DNA of 48,029 bases from DATLFS01 sp035540935 (GCA_035540935.1 DATLFS010000031.1:1-48029); one strand, 5' to 3'. Counted from the first letter of the stretch, positions 32,577 to 41,227 are shown. The notes: generated from the letters alone by a model not told the origin. A program made the numbers and translations.

Positions 32577-33170
32577 GTGAATTCGCACGTTCGCATCCGG
32601 TCGCTGATGGGAGCCGTGGCTGCGGTCACCGTCGTCGCCGCCCACTCGTTCGCCTATCTGCTCGTCACGCCGGATCCGCACGCACGGGAGGAGTTACTCA
32701 GCGCTACCGGCCACGCGCGCTGGACCCTCGTCATCGCGCTCGCGGTCGGCGTGTTCGTTGCAGGCCTTGTCCACTTCGCAACGGCCAAGGTATGGGCCGG
32801 TGGCGACCCTCAGCACGATGTTCCCGGGGCTTACCGTTATGCGGTTCCGCGCCTGGCGCTCCTCCAGATCGGAGCCTTCATGCTGCTCGAGGCGCTCGAA
32901 CGCGCGGCGACCGGACACTCCGTCTCGCATCTGCTGAGCGAGCCCGCTTTCATCCTCGGGATCGTCCTCCAGGGTCTTGCGGCGTTCCTGAGCGCGCTCG
33001 TCCTACTGCTGATCGAACGGGTCGTGGGCATCCTCAAGGGGACGAGGCGCACGTCGCGCCGAGCCTCGACACCACCCACACCCTTCAACTCCGAGCCGCT
33101 CCGTCTCCGCGCTCGTCCCGGTTCGGGCGCCACCACGCTTCGAGGGCCGCCACAGCCGCTGCGTCTCTAG
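32577..33170 (+). CDS. Membrane protein with four predicted helices, unknown function (197 aa)
   Basis: Hydrophobic segments lie at about residues 9-28, 50-70, 90-107 and 122-146. A basic, Arg/Pro-rich tail follows (KGTRRTSRRASTPPTP...). No catalytic motif is seen. The third segment contains a Glu inside the membrane (LLQIGAFMLLEALERA). GTG 32577 has no clear ribosome binding site. It lies 54 bases before the copper-gene pair on the same strand and could be expressed with it. I do not recognise a family. Confidence 0.6.
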   Translation: MNSHVRIRSLMGAVAAVTVVAAHSFAYLLVTPDPHAREELLSATGHARWTLVIALAVGVFVAGLVHFATAKVWAGGDPQHDVPGAYRYAVPRLALLQIGAFMLLEALERAATGHSVSHLLSEPAFILGIVLQGLAAFLSALVLLLIERVVGILKGTRRTSRRASTPPTPFNSEPLRLRARPGSGATTLRGPPQPLRL

Positions 33171-33224
33171 TCGCTTATCCGGAAGAGCGCGCCCCAGCGC
33201 GCTCTCGATCGGCATGTGGTGCCC

Positions 33225-34982
33225 ATGACTCTCAGATATCGACACGCTGCCGCGTGCATCGCGGCAGCTGCGATTGCCGTTGCGTCGCTCCTCTTGGGCG
33301 CGCGCCCGGCTCTCGCGCACGCGATCGTCCAGTCGACGCAGCCTCGGATCGACGAGGTGGTGGACGCTCCGCCCGAGCGCGTCGTGATGCGGTTCAACGA
33401 ACCGGTCGAGATCACCTTCGGGTCGATCCGCGTGTTCGACACGAACGGCGACCGCGTCGACACAGGTGAAGCCGACCACCTTCCTGGAGAGCCGGACACG
33501 ATCGCGGTCCCGCTGGAGCCCGACCTGGTGATCGGGACGTACACCGTCACGTGGAGGGTCGTCTCCGCGGACGGCCATGCGATCGCGGAGGCGTTCGTGT
33601 TCCACGTGGGCGAGCCGGGTGAGAACCCAGAGGGCATCGCATCGCAGATCTTGCGGGGCGAGCAGCGCGCAGAGCGCTTCACGGCCATCATCTTCGCCGT
33701 CGCACGCTGGGTGACGTTCGCCGCGCTGCTGGTGTTCTGCGGCGCGCTGGCGTTCGTCGTGCTCATTTGGCGTCGCGCGTCGGCGGATGCGGCCGTTCGC
33801 CGCGCGTTCGCTCGACGGTGGGGCGCGGCCGCGCTGGTGGCATGGGCGGTAGCACTCGTGGGATCACTCGCCGGAATCGTGTTGCAAGGCGCAGTGGCAG
33901 CTCAGGTGTCGATCGCAGAGGCGTTCGCTCCTACTGTGGTCGGTGAGGTCGTCGGAACGCGCTTCGGCACGATGGCGCTTGCCCGCGTGCTGTTCCTGTC
34001 GTTGTTGTTGGGCGTCTGGTTCACCTGGAAGCGGGCGCTCGCACCGGGCGACGAGTGGAGTGCGTCCCCGCCGGCGTGGCTCGTAGTCGCGACCGCGGCT
34101 CTGGGGCTGGCGGCGCTGGCCACTCCGGGTCTCGCGGGTCACGCGGGAACCTCGTCGCCGGCGGTGGCGGGCGTGGCAGCGGACACCGCTCACATGGCGG
34201 CCGCCGCCACGTGGTTCGGCGGTCTCGTGCTGCTCCTGGTCGGTGTCTTTCCGGCGACTCGAAGACTCGCCGAACGGGAGCGCGTGCGGGTCTTGGCACC
34301 GATGATCGGGCGGTTCTCCGACGTCGCGCTCGTAGCCGTAGCGATCATCATCGTGACCGGCGTCTACCGGTCGTGGCAGGAGGTGGGAGGTCTCGCCGCT
34401 CTGCGAGGGAGCACCTACGGCTCGATCCTGCTGATCAAGCTGGGCGTCTTCCTACCGGCTCTCGTGCTCGGCGCGATCAACAACCGGTGGACGAAGCCGA
34501 GGCTGCGCCGCGCGGCTGCCGGGGACGAAGCATCTGCTCCACTGGCGGCATTGCGCAGGTTGTTGGGAGCCGAGGTCGGGCTGATCCTCGTGGTCCTCGC
34601 CCTGACGGCTTTCCTGGTGAACCTTCCACCTGCCAAGGTCGCCACGACCACCTCAGGTCCTTTCGTCGCGGACGTGCGGCTCGGCGACCACAACCTCGAC
34701 GTGCTGGTCGACCCGAACGAGGTCGGCGAAAACGAGGTGCACCTGACGGTCACCACGCCTGCCGGCGCTCCGGTTCATGTGAAGGACATGAGGGTTCTCT
34801 TCCGTATGCCCGAGCAGCAGATCGGGCCACTCGTCGGTAAAGGCACGGAGTTGGCGCACGGACATTTCGTCGTCCAAGGGCGGCAGCTTTCGGTGCCGGG
34901 AGAGTGGCAGCTCGAGATCGTCGCGCGGATGGGCCGCTTCGAGGAGGAGCGGGCCACCGTTCGCGTGCAGGTAAATCGATAG
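33225..34982 (+). CDS. CopC-CopD fusion, copper-transport protein (585 aa)
   Basis: A signal peptide ends at PALAH. The mature protein begins AHAIVQSTQPRIDEVV, so the N-terminal His used by CopC for Cu(II) is in place, and a second set occurs in VSADGHAIAEAFVFHVG. The CopC domain (~35-130) is followed by a CopD membrane domain of about eight helices (~155-490), and then by an outer beta domain of ~100 residues (VADVRLGDHNLDVLVDPNEVGEN...) like those often found at the end of actinobacterial CopD proteins. The protein probably imports or buffers copper for extracytoplasmic enzymes. ATG 33225 is preferred to GTG 33216. It is 13 bases upstream of ycnI, in the same operon. Confidence 0.88.
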   Translation: MTLRYRHAAACIAAAAIAVASLLLGARPALAHAIVQSTQPRIDEVVDAPPERVVMRFNEPVEITFGSIRVFDTNGDRVDTGEADHLPGEPDTIAVPLEPDLVIGTYTVTWRVVSADGHAIAEAFVFHVGEPGENPEGIASQILRGEQRAERFTAIIFAVARWVTFAALLVFCGALAFVVLIWRRASADAAVRRAFARRWGAAALVAWAVALVGSLAGIVLQGAVAAQVSIAEAFAPTVVGEVVGTRFGTMALARVLFLSLLLGVWFTWKRALAPGDEWSASPPAWLVVATAALGLAALATPGLAGHAGTSSPAVAGVAADTAHMAAAATWFGGLVLLLVGVFPATRRLAERERVRVLAPMIGRFSDVALVAVAIIIVTGVYRSWQEVGGLAALRGSTYGSILLIKLGVFLPALVLGAINNRWTKPRLRRAAAGDEASAPLAALRRLLGAEVGLILVVLALTAFLVNLPPAKVATTTSGPFVADVRLGDHNLDVLVDPNEVGENEVHLTVTTPAGAPVHVKDMRVLFRMPEQQIGPLVGKGTELAHGHFVVQGRQLSVPGEWQLEIVARMGRFEEERATVRVQVNR

Positions 34983-34995
34983 ATCAGGAGGAACG

Positions 34996-35676
34996 ATGAG
35001 AAAGGTAGTTCTGATCGGCGGTGCGGCTCTTGTGGCGCTGGTGACCGCCGTGCCGGCGTGGGCTCACGTGACGGTGCAGCCGAACGAGGCTCCCGCTGGC
35101 TCCTTCTTCCGCTTCGTCGTGCGGGTTCCCAACGAGAGGGACAACGCCAGCACCACGAAGGTCGAGGTGCAGTTCCCGGACAACCTCGTCTTCGTCAGCT
35201 TCCAGGACAAGCAGGGCTGGGAGCGCTCGGTGCAGATGAGGCAGCTCGATGAGCCCATCGAGGTCTTCGGTGAGGAGATGGACGAGGTCGTGGGGTCGGT
35301 CACCTGGAGCGGCGGGGAGATCGGTCCGCACGAGTTCGAGGAATTCGGCTTCTCGGCGAGGGTTCCCGAGGGAGAGGATGTGCTCGAGTTCCCCGCGCTG
35401 CAGACCTATGACTCCGGTGAGGTCGTCCGCTGGATCGGGCCTGCCGATTCAGAGGAACCCGCGGCCCGCGTCAGCGTCGTAGACCTCGGTCTCGAGGAGG
35501 GGCAGGGGCAGCTGGGCGTCCTCGCCGATCTGCGTGACCAGGTAAGTCGCCTGGAGGCGCAGGGCCCAGGTGACGAGGAAGAGGGCGGCGCCGACATCGG
35601 CATGTGGCTCGGTGCCTTGGGTGCACTACTCGGCGGCGCGGCACTTGTCGTGGCTCTGACGCGACGCAGGACCTAA
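34996..35676 (+). CDS. ycnI: YcnI/DUF1775 copper-binding membrane-anchored protein (226 aa)
   Basis: AGGAGGA lies just before ATG 34996. A signal peptide ends at PAWAH, so the mature N-terminus is HVTVQPNEAPAGSFFRF. The N-terminal His-Val plus Glu is the YcnI copper 'brace' signature. The beta-sandwich continues to ~150 with W-x-GG and GPHEFEEFGFSARVP. An acidic coiled linker (DLRDQVSRLEAQGPGDEEEGG) leads to a C-terminal membrane helix and RRRT tail, so it is anchored. Together with CopC-CopD this is the standard cop/ycn pair for copper handling outside the membrane. Confidence 0.9.
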   Translation: MRKVVLIGGAALVALVTAVPAWAHVTVQPNEAPAGSFFRFVVRVPNERDNASTTKVEVQFPDNLVFVSFQDKQGWERSVQMRQLDEPIEVFGEEMDEVVGSVTWSGGEIGPHEFEEFGFSARVPEGEDVLEFPALQTYDSGEVVRWIGPADSEEPAARVSVVDLGLEEGQGQLGVLADLRDQVSRLEAQGPGDEEEGGADIGMWLGALGALLGGAALVVALTRRRT

Positions 35677-35700
35677 AGAGCGTTTTTCCACTGCTTGAAG

Positions 35701-35728
35701 CGGGTGCCGGTCGAGAGGCCGGCACCCG
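35701..35728. terminator. Bidirectional terminator
   Basis: A 12-bp stem (CGGGTGCCGGTC / GGCCGGCACCCG, with one G-T pair) with loop GAGA lies between the convergent ycnI (stop 35676) and the sigma factor gene (stop 35747). Confidence 0.75.
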
Positions 35729-35746
35729 TTACAGGTTGGCTGCCGC

Positions 35747-36781
35747 TCAGCCTCGCTTCTTCTTTTTCTTCTCCGGCGGAGGTCCGGTAACCCCCGCCGC
35801 CGTGTAAACGACCTTGCGGACGGCTCTGTTCACCGTCTTCACCTCTCTCACGCCGCCGAGCGGTGTCTCTTCCACCCGCCCTTGGATCTCGGGGAGCAGC
35901 GTGTGGATGTGTTCGCGTGCGATCCGTGTCGAGTCTTGATATCCGGCCCGCGCCAGCGCGATCGGTTCGATACCGGCAACGATCAGGCGGCTGGTCCTCC
36001 GTGCGGCACGGCGCGCCGACTTCTGTAGCCGTTCGCGCACCAGTCGCCGCGTAGCGTCTACATCTTCGAGCACGACGTCTGCGAGCAGCTCGTTCTCGTG
36101 ATGCGGCAGGTTAGGTGCATCCGCGGGCGCGGAACCTTCCGGCGCGACGAAAGGATCCTCGTTCGGAGGGGCGAGCATCAGAGACATGACGACCAGGGTC
36201 GAAGCCGCCCCCATCGCGAGTGATTCGGATAGCGAAGACGTTCTCCCCCTCGGGGTCGTTGGTCTCCGCCACAGCTCGCGGATCCGCCCGCGCCACGGGA
36301 AAGCGACCCCCTGCGACCGGCCGAGGATGGTGTCGAGCCGGCGCCGCGCTCGCATCCGCAGCATCTTGACCGCCGCTCCCGACAAGCCCTCGGGCGCGGG
36401 CCCGCCGATCTCGGCGAGGAGCGCGGCTCTCTGCGCCGGGGTCAGTTGCGCCAGCGCGGCTTCGATACGCCGGAGCTCCACGCGCGCCAGAACCGCTTGC
36501 TCGACGTCGTCGGGCGCGGCACGATCCGGCAGGTCGGACACCTCGGGGGAGTCGACGGCGCGGTTGTAGCTGTCCCACAGGACGATCCCCGCGATCTTGC
36601 GGGTCAGCCCCCACAACGACGCGCGCGGATCGACACGCTCCCAGTAGAGGAACATGCGCAGCCCCGTCTCTTGCACGACGTCGTCCCAGAGTGCCTGCGG
36701 GATGCGGCGACGAGCGAGGTACCTGCGCAGACGTTCCGCCAGATCCGGCCACTGCTTGTTGAATTCGGCGCGATCGGCCAT
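35747..36781 (-). CDS. Second sigma-70-family factor with membrane segment and extracytoplasmic tail (344 aa)
   Basis: ATG 36781 follows GGGAG at 6 bases. Region 2 is LAERLRRYLARRRIPQALWDDVVQETGLRMFLYWERV (~14-50), and region 4 is LAQLTPAQRAALLAEIGGPAPEGLSGAAVKMLRMRARRRL (~110-149), weaker but recognisable. A membrane segment lies at ~186-203 (SLAMGAASTLVVMSLMLA). The ~140-residue tail ends in EKKKKKRG and would be outside. This repeats the layout of the factor at 16510, although the sequences are only distantly related. No anti-sigma gene is adjacent. It is convergent with the copper operon and divergent from the sulfatase. Confidence 0.78.
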   Translation of the reverse strand: MADRAEFNKQWPDLAERLRRYLARRRIPQALWDDVVQETGLRMFLYWERVDPRASLWGLTRKIAGIVLWDSYNRAVDSPEVSDLPDRAAPDDVEQAVLARVELRRIEAALAQLTPAQRAALLAEIGGPAPEGLSGAAVKMLRMRARRRLDTILGRSQGVAFPWRGRIRELWRRPTTPRGRTSSLSESLAMGAASTLVVMSLMLAPPNEDPFVAPEGSAPADAPNLPHHENELLADVVLEDVDATRRLVRERLQKSARRAARRTSRLIVAGIEPIALARAGYQDSTRIAREHIHTLLPEIQGRVEETPLGGVREVKTVNRAVRKVVYTAAGVTGPPPEKKKKKRG

Positions 36782-36973
36782 CAACACTCCCGCTCGTCGG
36801 CGTGTCCCTCCTCGATAGACACGCTGATGACGCCGGTCGGTATCGCGAGAAAGCAGACCGTTACCGGTCCGCCTCAGGCGCGCAATTAGAGGGCGACAGA
36901 GATACACACGACTCGGTTCTACGGGTGTGTTTGCCCTTAGCTCGGCGCGCCCGAGGCCCGGACGGGGGTCGGG

Positions 36974-38368
36974 ATGTTCTTCCTTCAGAGCGCGCGCGGC
37001 CGCGCCAAGCTATGGCGTCCGGTCGCAGCGGTAGGAGTGGCGCTGCTTCTGGTCGGCGCGACTCCCTTGCGCCATCGCCCCCAGCCTCAGGTCGCGCCCG
37101 GCGCGCCGAACATCCTCATCATCGTCACCGACGATCAGCGCGACGGCATGAGGATGCTCCCTCGCACCCGCCGCATCTTCCGGAAGGGCGTGAGGTTCAC
37201 CAACGCCTTCGCCACGACCCCGCTGTGCTGTCCGTCGCGAGCATCGATCCTCACCGGGCGTTACGCGCACAACCACGGCGTCATCGCGAACACCCTGAGA
37301 GACGGGGCGGAGAAGTACGACGCGCGCACGGGGCTCCCATATCTGTTGAAGAGCGCCGGATACACGACCGGCATCGTCGGCAAGTACCTCAACGAGGTCC
37401 CGCTCGAGGAAGCCCCTCCTTACTTCGACCGGTACGTGCGGACGGAGGGCCGCGCCTACTACGGCGGTCGCTGGAACGTGAATGGTGTCGTCCACCAGCT
37501 TCCGGGCTATTCGACGAGCGTCATCGCGGACGCGGCATCGATGTTCATCCTCGAGCAGGCCATCACCGGTGCACCGTGGTTCCTCGTGATCGCGACGGTA
37601 GCGCCGCACAATCCAGCCGTGCCGGAGGAGAAGTATGCGCGATTGAAGGTCGGCAGATGGAAAGGCAATCCCGCGACGAACAGCCGGCGCAGCGACGAGG
37701 GTAAGCCCGACTACATCCGGAAGGAGAGCTATTCGCTGAAGGACGGGAGGCGGCTTCGGAGAGCTCAGCTGCGAACACTCGCGTCGGTCGACGATCTCGT
37801 GGTGAAGGTGTTCGACACGCTGCGCAGCACCTCACAGGACCGGAACACGCTCGCGTTCTTCCTCTCGGACAACGGGATGATGTGGGGCGAGTTCGGGCTC
37901 CTGAAGAAGGGTTATCCGTACACGCCGAGTGTGCGGGTCCCGATGCTGATGCGGTGGCCGGAGCGGATCCGTAGAGCGCAGGTCGACGCGCGGCTGGTCG
38001 CGAACATCGACATCGCTCCGTCGGTGCTCGACGCCATCGGCCTCCCGCAGGACCACGACGTTCCGATGGACGGCCGCTCGTTGCTCAGTCGCGAATGGCG
38101 AAGAAGGTGGTTGCTCCTCGAGTACTGGCGGAACATGGGGTCGGGTTCACCGTGGGCGAGCCTCCGCTCCGATCGCTGGCAGTACATCGAGAGCTACACG
38201 GGTCGGCTCCACCGCGAGCTGTACGACTTGCGTCGCGATCCGTGGCAACTGACGAACCTGATGCGTTCGCGCCTTCCGGCGGGCGCGCCGGACCCGGCGC
38301 GACTCGCAGGGCTGCTGCACGCCTTCCGGTCGTGCCGCGGCACGACCGGGCCGCGCGCGTGCCCGTGA
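36974..38368 (+). CDS. Sulfatase-family hydrolase, secreted or membrane-tethered (464 aa)
   Basis: A signal/anchor segment lies at ~14-30. D53 and D54 (NILIIVTDDQRDGMR) bind calcium. C85-x-P-S-R at 85-89 (TTPLCCPSRASILTGR) is the formylglycine motif with Cys as the residue to be oxidised, so maturation would depend on a formylglycine-generating enzyme encoded elsewhere. Further ligand regions are HNHGVIANT, VGKYLN, and FFLSDNGMMWGEFGLLKKG. The family cleaves sulfate esters, and relatives act on phosphonates or phosphodiesters. Substrate unknown. The gene is divergent from the sigma factor at 36781. Confidence 0.88.
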   Translation: MFFLQSARGRAKLWRPVAAVGVALLLVGATPLRHRPQPQVAPGAPNILIIVTDDQRDGMRMLPRTRRIFRKGVRFTNAFATTPLCCPSRASILTGRYAHNHGVIANTLRDGAEKYDARTGLPYLLKSAGYTTGIVGKYLNEVPLEEAPPYFDRYVRTEGRAYYGGRWNVNGVVHQLPGYSTSVIADAASMFILEQAITGAPWFLVIATVAPHNPAVPEEKYARLKVGRWKGNPATNSRRSDEGKPDYIRKESYSLKDGRRLRRAQLRTLASVDDLVVKVFDTLRSTSQDRNTLAFFLSDNGMMWGEFGLLKKGYPYTPSVRVPMLMRWPERIRRAQVDARLVANIDIAPSVLDAIGLPQDHDVPMDGRSLLSREWRRRWLLLEYWRNMGSGSPWASLRSDRWQYIESYTGRLHRELYDLRRDPWQLTNLMRSRLPAGAPDPARLAGLLHAFRSCRGTTGPRACP

Positions 38369-38374
38369 CCTAGG

Positions 38375-39082
38375 TCAGGCGATGGCCGCGGCGCGCAGCT
38401 GGGCGCGGACGTTCCGCGTGACGGGCTCGGCGTGTCCCGGCCATGCCTGCGCGGGATCCATGTCCGCGAGGTGACGGATTGCATCTCGCGCGCGCTCTTC
38501 ATCCTGGTTGAACGCCGGGTGGGGGAGGCGCGGCGCGCAGTTCCGTCCGGTCTGCGCTTCGACCGTATAGAAGACATCGGTGGTCAACGCGAGTCCGTCG
38601 CGTTCACGCCATAGCGCGATCTGACCCGGGGCATGGCCGTCGAGCAGGACCGCGGTGAATCCGTCGCCGACCTCTTCGCCGGCGGTGACCGTCGCGGTGA
38701 TCCGCGGCGCTTTCTTCCCCCAGCGCGGAAGGACGGCCCGGTAGAAGAGACCGACGGGAGGCGCGAGCCTGCGGAGCCGGAAGTACGGGGGGATCGGCGG
38801 CCCCTCGGCCTCCGCGACGGCCGCAGGATGGCAGACGACCGGCGCGCCGAGACCGGCCGCGGCACCGCGATGATCGGCGTGGCCGTGCCCCAGTACGACG
38901 CGCGTCAGGCCCCCGAGGGTGCGTGCCGCGGCGTCGATCTGCGCGGTCATCGAAGCGACGCCGGCGTCGAACGCGAGGACGCCGCCTCCGTCGCGGACGA
39001 GGAAGACGGACATGCCGCCGCGCAGGCCGCCTCGGATGACCCAAACCCCTTCGGCGATCGGCTCCGGCCCATGCGCGCTCAA
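38375..39082 (-). CDS. Metallo-beta-lactamase-fold hydrolase (235 aa)
   Basis: H66-x-H68-x-D70-H71 in VVLGHGHADHRGAAA is the metal motif; further ligands come from VCHPAAV, DGHAPGQIALW, the DVFYT region and PGHAEP. The TTG start at 39082 is chosen because it overlaps the TGA of the TetR gene (TTGA at 39079-39082), so the two are coupled. Earlier in-frame codons lie inside the TetR gene. MBL-fold proteins of this size include glyoxalase II-like, lactonase and thioester hydrolases; no subtype is clear. Confidence 0.85.
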   Translation of the reverse strand: MSAHGPEPIAEGVWVIRGGLRGGMSVFLVRDGGGVLAFDAGVASMTAQIDAAARTLGGLTRVVLGHGHADHRGAAAGLGAPVVCHPAAVAEAEGPPIPPYFRLRRLAPPVGLFYRAVLPRWGKKAPRITATVTAGEEVGDGFTAVLLDGHAPGQIALWRERDGLALTTDVFYTVEAQTGRNCAPRLPHPAFNQDEERARDAIRHLADMDPAQAWPGHAEPVTRNVRAQLRAAAIA

Positions 39083-39738
39083 CGCCGCCCGCCGATGTCT
39101 GGCTCGAGGAGAAGTCGGACGATCGCGTCTCCGTACCATCGCTCGAAGCGCTGCTTCGGCCACGCGCGGTCGCCCACAAGGAGCGAGTAGGTCTCGGGGC
39201 TCCCCAGCCCGTAGAGGATGTCGGCCGCGGCATCCAACGCGAGGCCCTTCCTGCGGACGCCGGCGGTGACGATCCGGGCGAGCTCTAGCTGTCCGGCGCG
39301 CCGGCGCTCCTTGTAGGAGTGCCATACCGACCCCATGTCGGCGTCCGCGGCGGCCGCGCCCCGCAGAACCTCGTAGATCGGCGTCACCCGCTCGAGGATT
39401 GCGGCGCCGTGCCGCGCGAGGAGCCGGGCGCGCTTCTCCGCGTCCTCTTCCGCGCGCATCTTTTGCACCCATGCGCGCTCGAGGAGTGGCACGTCCTCGT
39501 CGTCGCCGGTGATCGCGACATCCAGGACCCTCGCGAGCAGCGCGCGTTTTCCACCGAAGGTGGCGTAGATCGTCTGGGGCGACACACCAGCCTCTGCCGC
39601 TACCGATCCGACGGTGGTGCCGACGAAGCCCCGCCGGAGCAGCACATCGTGGGCGGCTCGAAGGATCGCGGCTCTCGTCGCGGCCGCCTGCTCGCGCCGG
39701 CGAGGTGACTCGTACCTCCGGGGCTTGACGGCCGCCAT
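39079..39738 (-). CDS. TetR-family regulator (219 aa)
   Basis: The helix-turn-helix spans ~15-62: RREQAAATRAAILRAAHDVLLRRGFVGTTVGSVAAEAGVSPQTIYATFGGKRALL. The C-terminal domain is helical, with no recognised ligand. A perfect 13-bp inverted repeat (39756-39786) starts 18 bases upstream of the ATG and lies between this gene and the divergent gene at 39820. It is very likely its operator, implying control of both its own operon (with the MBL hydrolase) and the monooxygenase-like gene. Confidence 0.9.
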   Translation of the reverse strand: MAAVKPRRYESPRRREQAAATRAAILRAAHDVLLRRGFVGTTVGSVAAEAGVSPQTIYATFGGKRALLARVLDVAITGDDEDVPLLERAWVQKMRAEEDAEKRARLLARHGAAILERVTPIYEVLRGAAAADADMGSVWHSYKERRRAGQLELARIVTAGVRRKGLALDAAADILYGLGSPETYSLLVGDRAWPKQRFERWYGDAIVRLLLEPDIGGRR

Positions 39739-39755
39739 CTCAGTAGAGTATCTCT

Positions 39756-39786
39756 CTATTCGTTAGAGAATGGCTCTAACGAATAG
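39756..39786. promoter_or_regulatory. TetR operator: 31-bp inverted repeat
   Basis: CTATTCGTTAGAG and CTCTAACGAATAG are perfect 13-bp inverted arms around AATGG. The AT content is far above the surroundings, and the site lies in the short gap between the divergent TetR gene (start 39738) and the gene at 39820. Size and symmetry are typical for a TetR dimer-pair site. Confidence 0.85.
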
Positions 39787-39819
39787 GTTCCCGAACAGGG
39801 GCGGAGGAGGAGGGTGGCG

Positions 39820-40107
39820 ATGGCGACTCTGCAGATCGAGCACGGGGTGGCGGACTTCACGAGGTGGAAAGCCGCTTTCGACAGTGACCCCGCCGACCGC
39901 CGCGGGTCCGGCGTCCTGCGCTATGGGGTTCAGCGCCGAGTCGACGACCCGAACTACGTGGTCATCGACCTCGAGTTCGCCGGCACGGAGGAGGCGCGGG
40001 CGTTCCTCGAGAAGATGCGGGCGATCTGGGCGCGCGTTCAGGGGATGCTGACGTCCGAGCCTCGTACCCGCATCCTCGAGGAGGTTGAGGCGGCTCGGCT
40101 CACCTAG
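39820..40107 (+). CDS. Small ABM-like (antibiotic biosynthesis monooxygenase fold) protein (95 aa)
   Basis: ATG 39820 is supported by GGAGGAGGAGG at 39803-39813; GTG 39814 is an alternative. The short sequence (ATLQIEHGVADFTRWKAAFDSDP..., GVLRYGVQRRVDDPNYVVIDLEF, EARAFLEKMRAIW) has the beta-alpha-beta-beta plan of dimeric alpha/beta-barrel proteins, which include ABM monooxygenases and cyclase-like proteins. The TetR operator lies directly upstream. Whether it is an enzyme or a binding protein cannot be told. Confidence 0.65.
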   Translation: MATLQIEHGVADFTRWKAAFDSDPADRRGSGVLRYGVQRRVDDPNYVVIDLEFAGTEEARAFLEKMRAIWARVQGMLTSEPRTRILEEVEAARLT

Positions 40108-40197
40108 CGCCCCCGGTCCCTTCCGCGAATGACGTCGGCGTCGGGTGGGTAGGCGTCGAACGTCCGACGACTACGGAGGCGAGGAAGGGACTACTGG

Positions 40198-40509
40198 ATG
40201 TTCATCAGAATCGCGGCGACCGGCGGCGAGCTCAGCGACAACGACGTCGATCAGATCCAGAAGGACCTTGGGAAGCTCGAACGGCGCCTCAAGGGCGGCA
40301 AGGAGCCCTACCTCGACATCCACGTCAGCGGCGACGACGGCGCGCCGACGCGCAAGGTCACGCTTCGGCTTGAGTACGGGCCGAACCAGCTGGTCGCAAC
40401 GGCCGAGGAGGCGGACGTCCTGCTCGCCGTGCGCCAGGCGCGGGAGCGCCTCCTAAGGCAGATCGAGCGCGAGGGACGCGGCGGCCACGCCGATCACGCC
40501 AAGCGCTGA
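40198..40509 (+). CDS. Short HPF/S30AE-like protein, second copy (103 aa)
   Basis: MFIRIAATGGELSDNDVDQIQKDLGKLERRL, YLDIHVSGDDG, KVTLRLEYGPNQLVATAEEADVLLAVRQARERLLRQI: the strand-helix order and several positions match the paralogue at 19756 (for example SxxDxDxIxxDLxKxxRRL, LEYGxNxLVAT). The pattern is that of the S30AE/HPF family. Both copies are short. It lies two genes after a TetR gene, as copy 1 lies beside another TetR gene. AAGGGA precedes the ATG. Confidence 0.6.
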   Translation: MFIRIAATGGELSDNDVDQIQKDLGKLERRLKGGKEPYLDIHVSGDDGAPTRKVTLRLEYGPNQLVATAEEADVLLAVRQARERLLRQIEREGRGGHADHAKR

Positions 40510-40594
40510 AGGGCGAGGAATCCTCCGGTCGAGGTCGAACCGGGAGACGGACGACCAAGACACCGGCTGCAGCCGGCGGATCAGGAGGATTCTC

Positions 40595-41209
40595 GTGAAG
40601 AAAGTCATCGGAGCGCTGGCCGCCGCGCTCGTTGCCGCATCCCTCGTAGCGCCTGCGGCGGCGAAGCCCCGGCTCAAGGTCGCTGCAGGTCCGAAGCAGC
40701 TTCCGATGTTCCTGCGCTGGGACGGGGACGGCGCCGGTGGTTGCGGCGCCACCTACCTCAGCCGTGAGGACGCGCCGGACGAGGGGAACGGGTGCGCGTT
40801 CATCTTCCAGGCGGCCCAGGAGGTGCTGATCGCGTCGGGTCAGGGAGCCCTGTCGCACGAGTGGCCGGGATTGCTGGACAAGCCCGTCAAGCTCTCGGCG
40901 GGCAAGGTAACGGGCGAGTTCGAGGTGAAGGCCTACGCAGGCATCCAGGCCACGCTCGAGGTCGTTCTCACGGCCTCCACAAAGAAGGGCTCCACCGAGG
41001 TCGGTACCTACACGTCGCCCGCCTTCAACACGGTCCTGTCGAGCTCGACCGGGACCGTGCCGATCAGCTTCGAGTTCAACGTTCCCAAGGCGCTCGTGAA
41101 CAAGAAGGTCACGGCCTTCAACCTCACCACCACGTTCCGCGGCGTGTCGCAGCAGAGCTACATCGAGCTCGACGCACCTCCGGCGCGGCTCATCTTCCCG
41201 ATCAAGTAG
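40595..41209 (+). CDS. Secreted all-beta protein, unknown function (204 aa)
   Basis: The GTG start follows AGGAGGATTCTC. A signal peptide (MKKVIGALAAALVAASLVAPAAAK) is clear. The mature protein has alternating beta strands with Gly, Ser and Thr, one Cys pair (GGCGATYL, GNGCAFIF), and a final strand PPARLIFPIK. No catalytic motif. The tail is not lysine-rich, unlike the triplet at 26-28 kb, but size and style are similar. Family not recognised. Confidence 0.6.
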   Translation: MKKVIGALAAALVAASLVAPAAAKPRLKVAAGPKQLPMFLRWDGDGAGGCGATYLSREDAPDEGNGCAFIFQAAQEVLIASGQGALSHEWPGLLDKPVKLSAGKVTGEFEVKAYAGIQATLEVVLTASTKKGSTEVGTYTSPAFNTVLSSSTGTVPISFEFNVPKALVNKKVTAFNLTTTFRGVSQQSYIELDAPPARLIFPIK

Positions 41210-41227
41210 CACTTCGCCCGGACGCGA

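Noticed and set aside
39770..40051. A start at ATG 39770 for a different-frame protein over the ABM-like gene
   Set aside because: The ATG lies inside the operator palindrome, has no ribosome binding site, and the frame gives a Ser/Arg/Trp low-complexity product.
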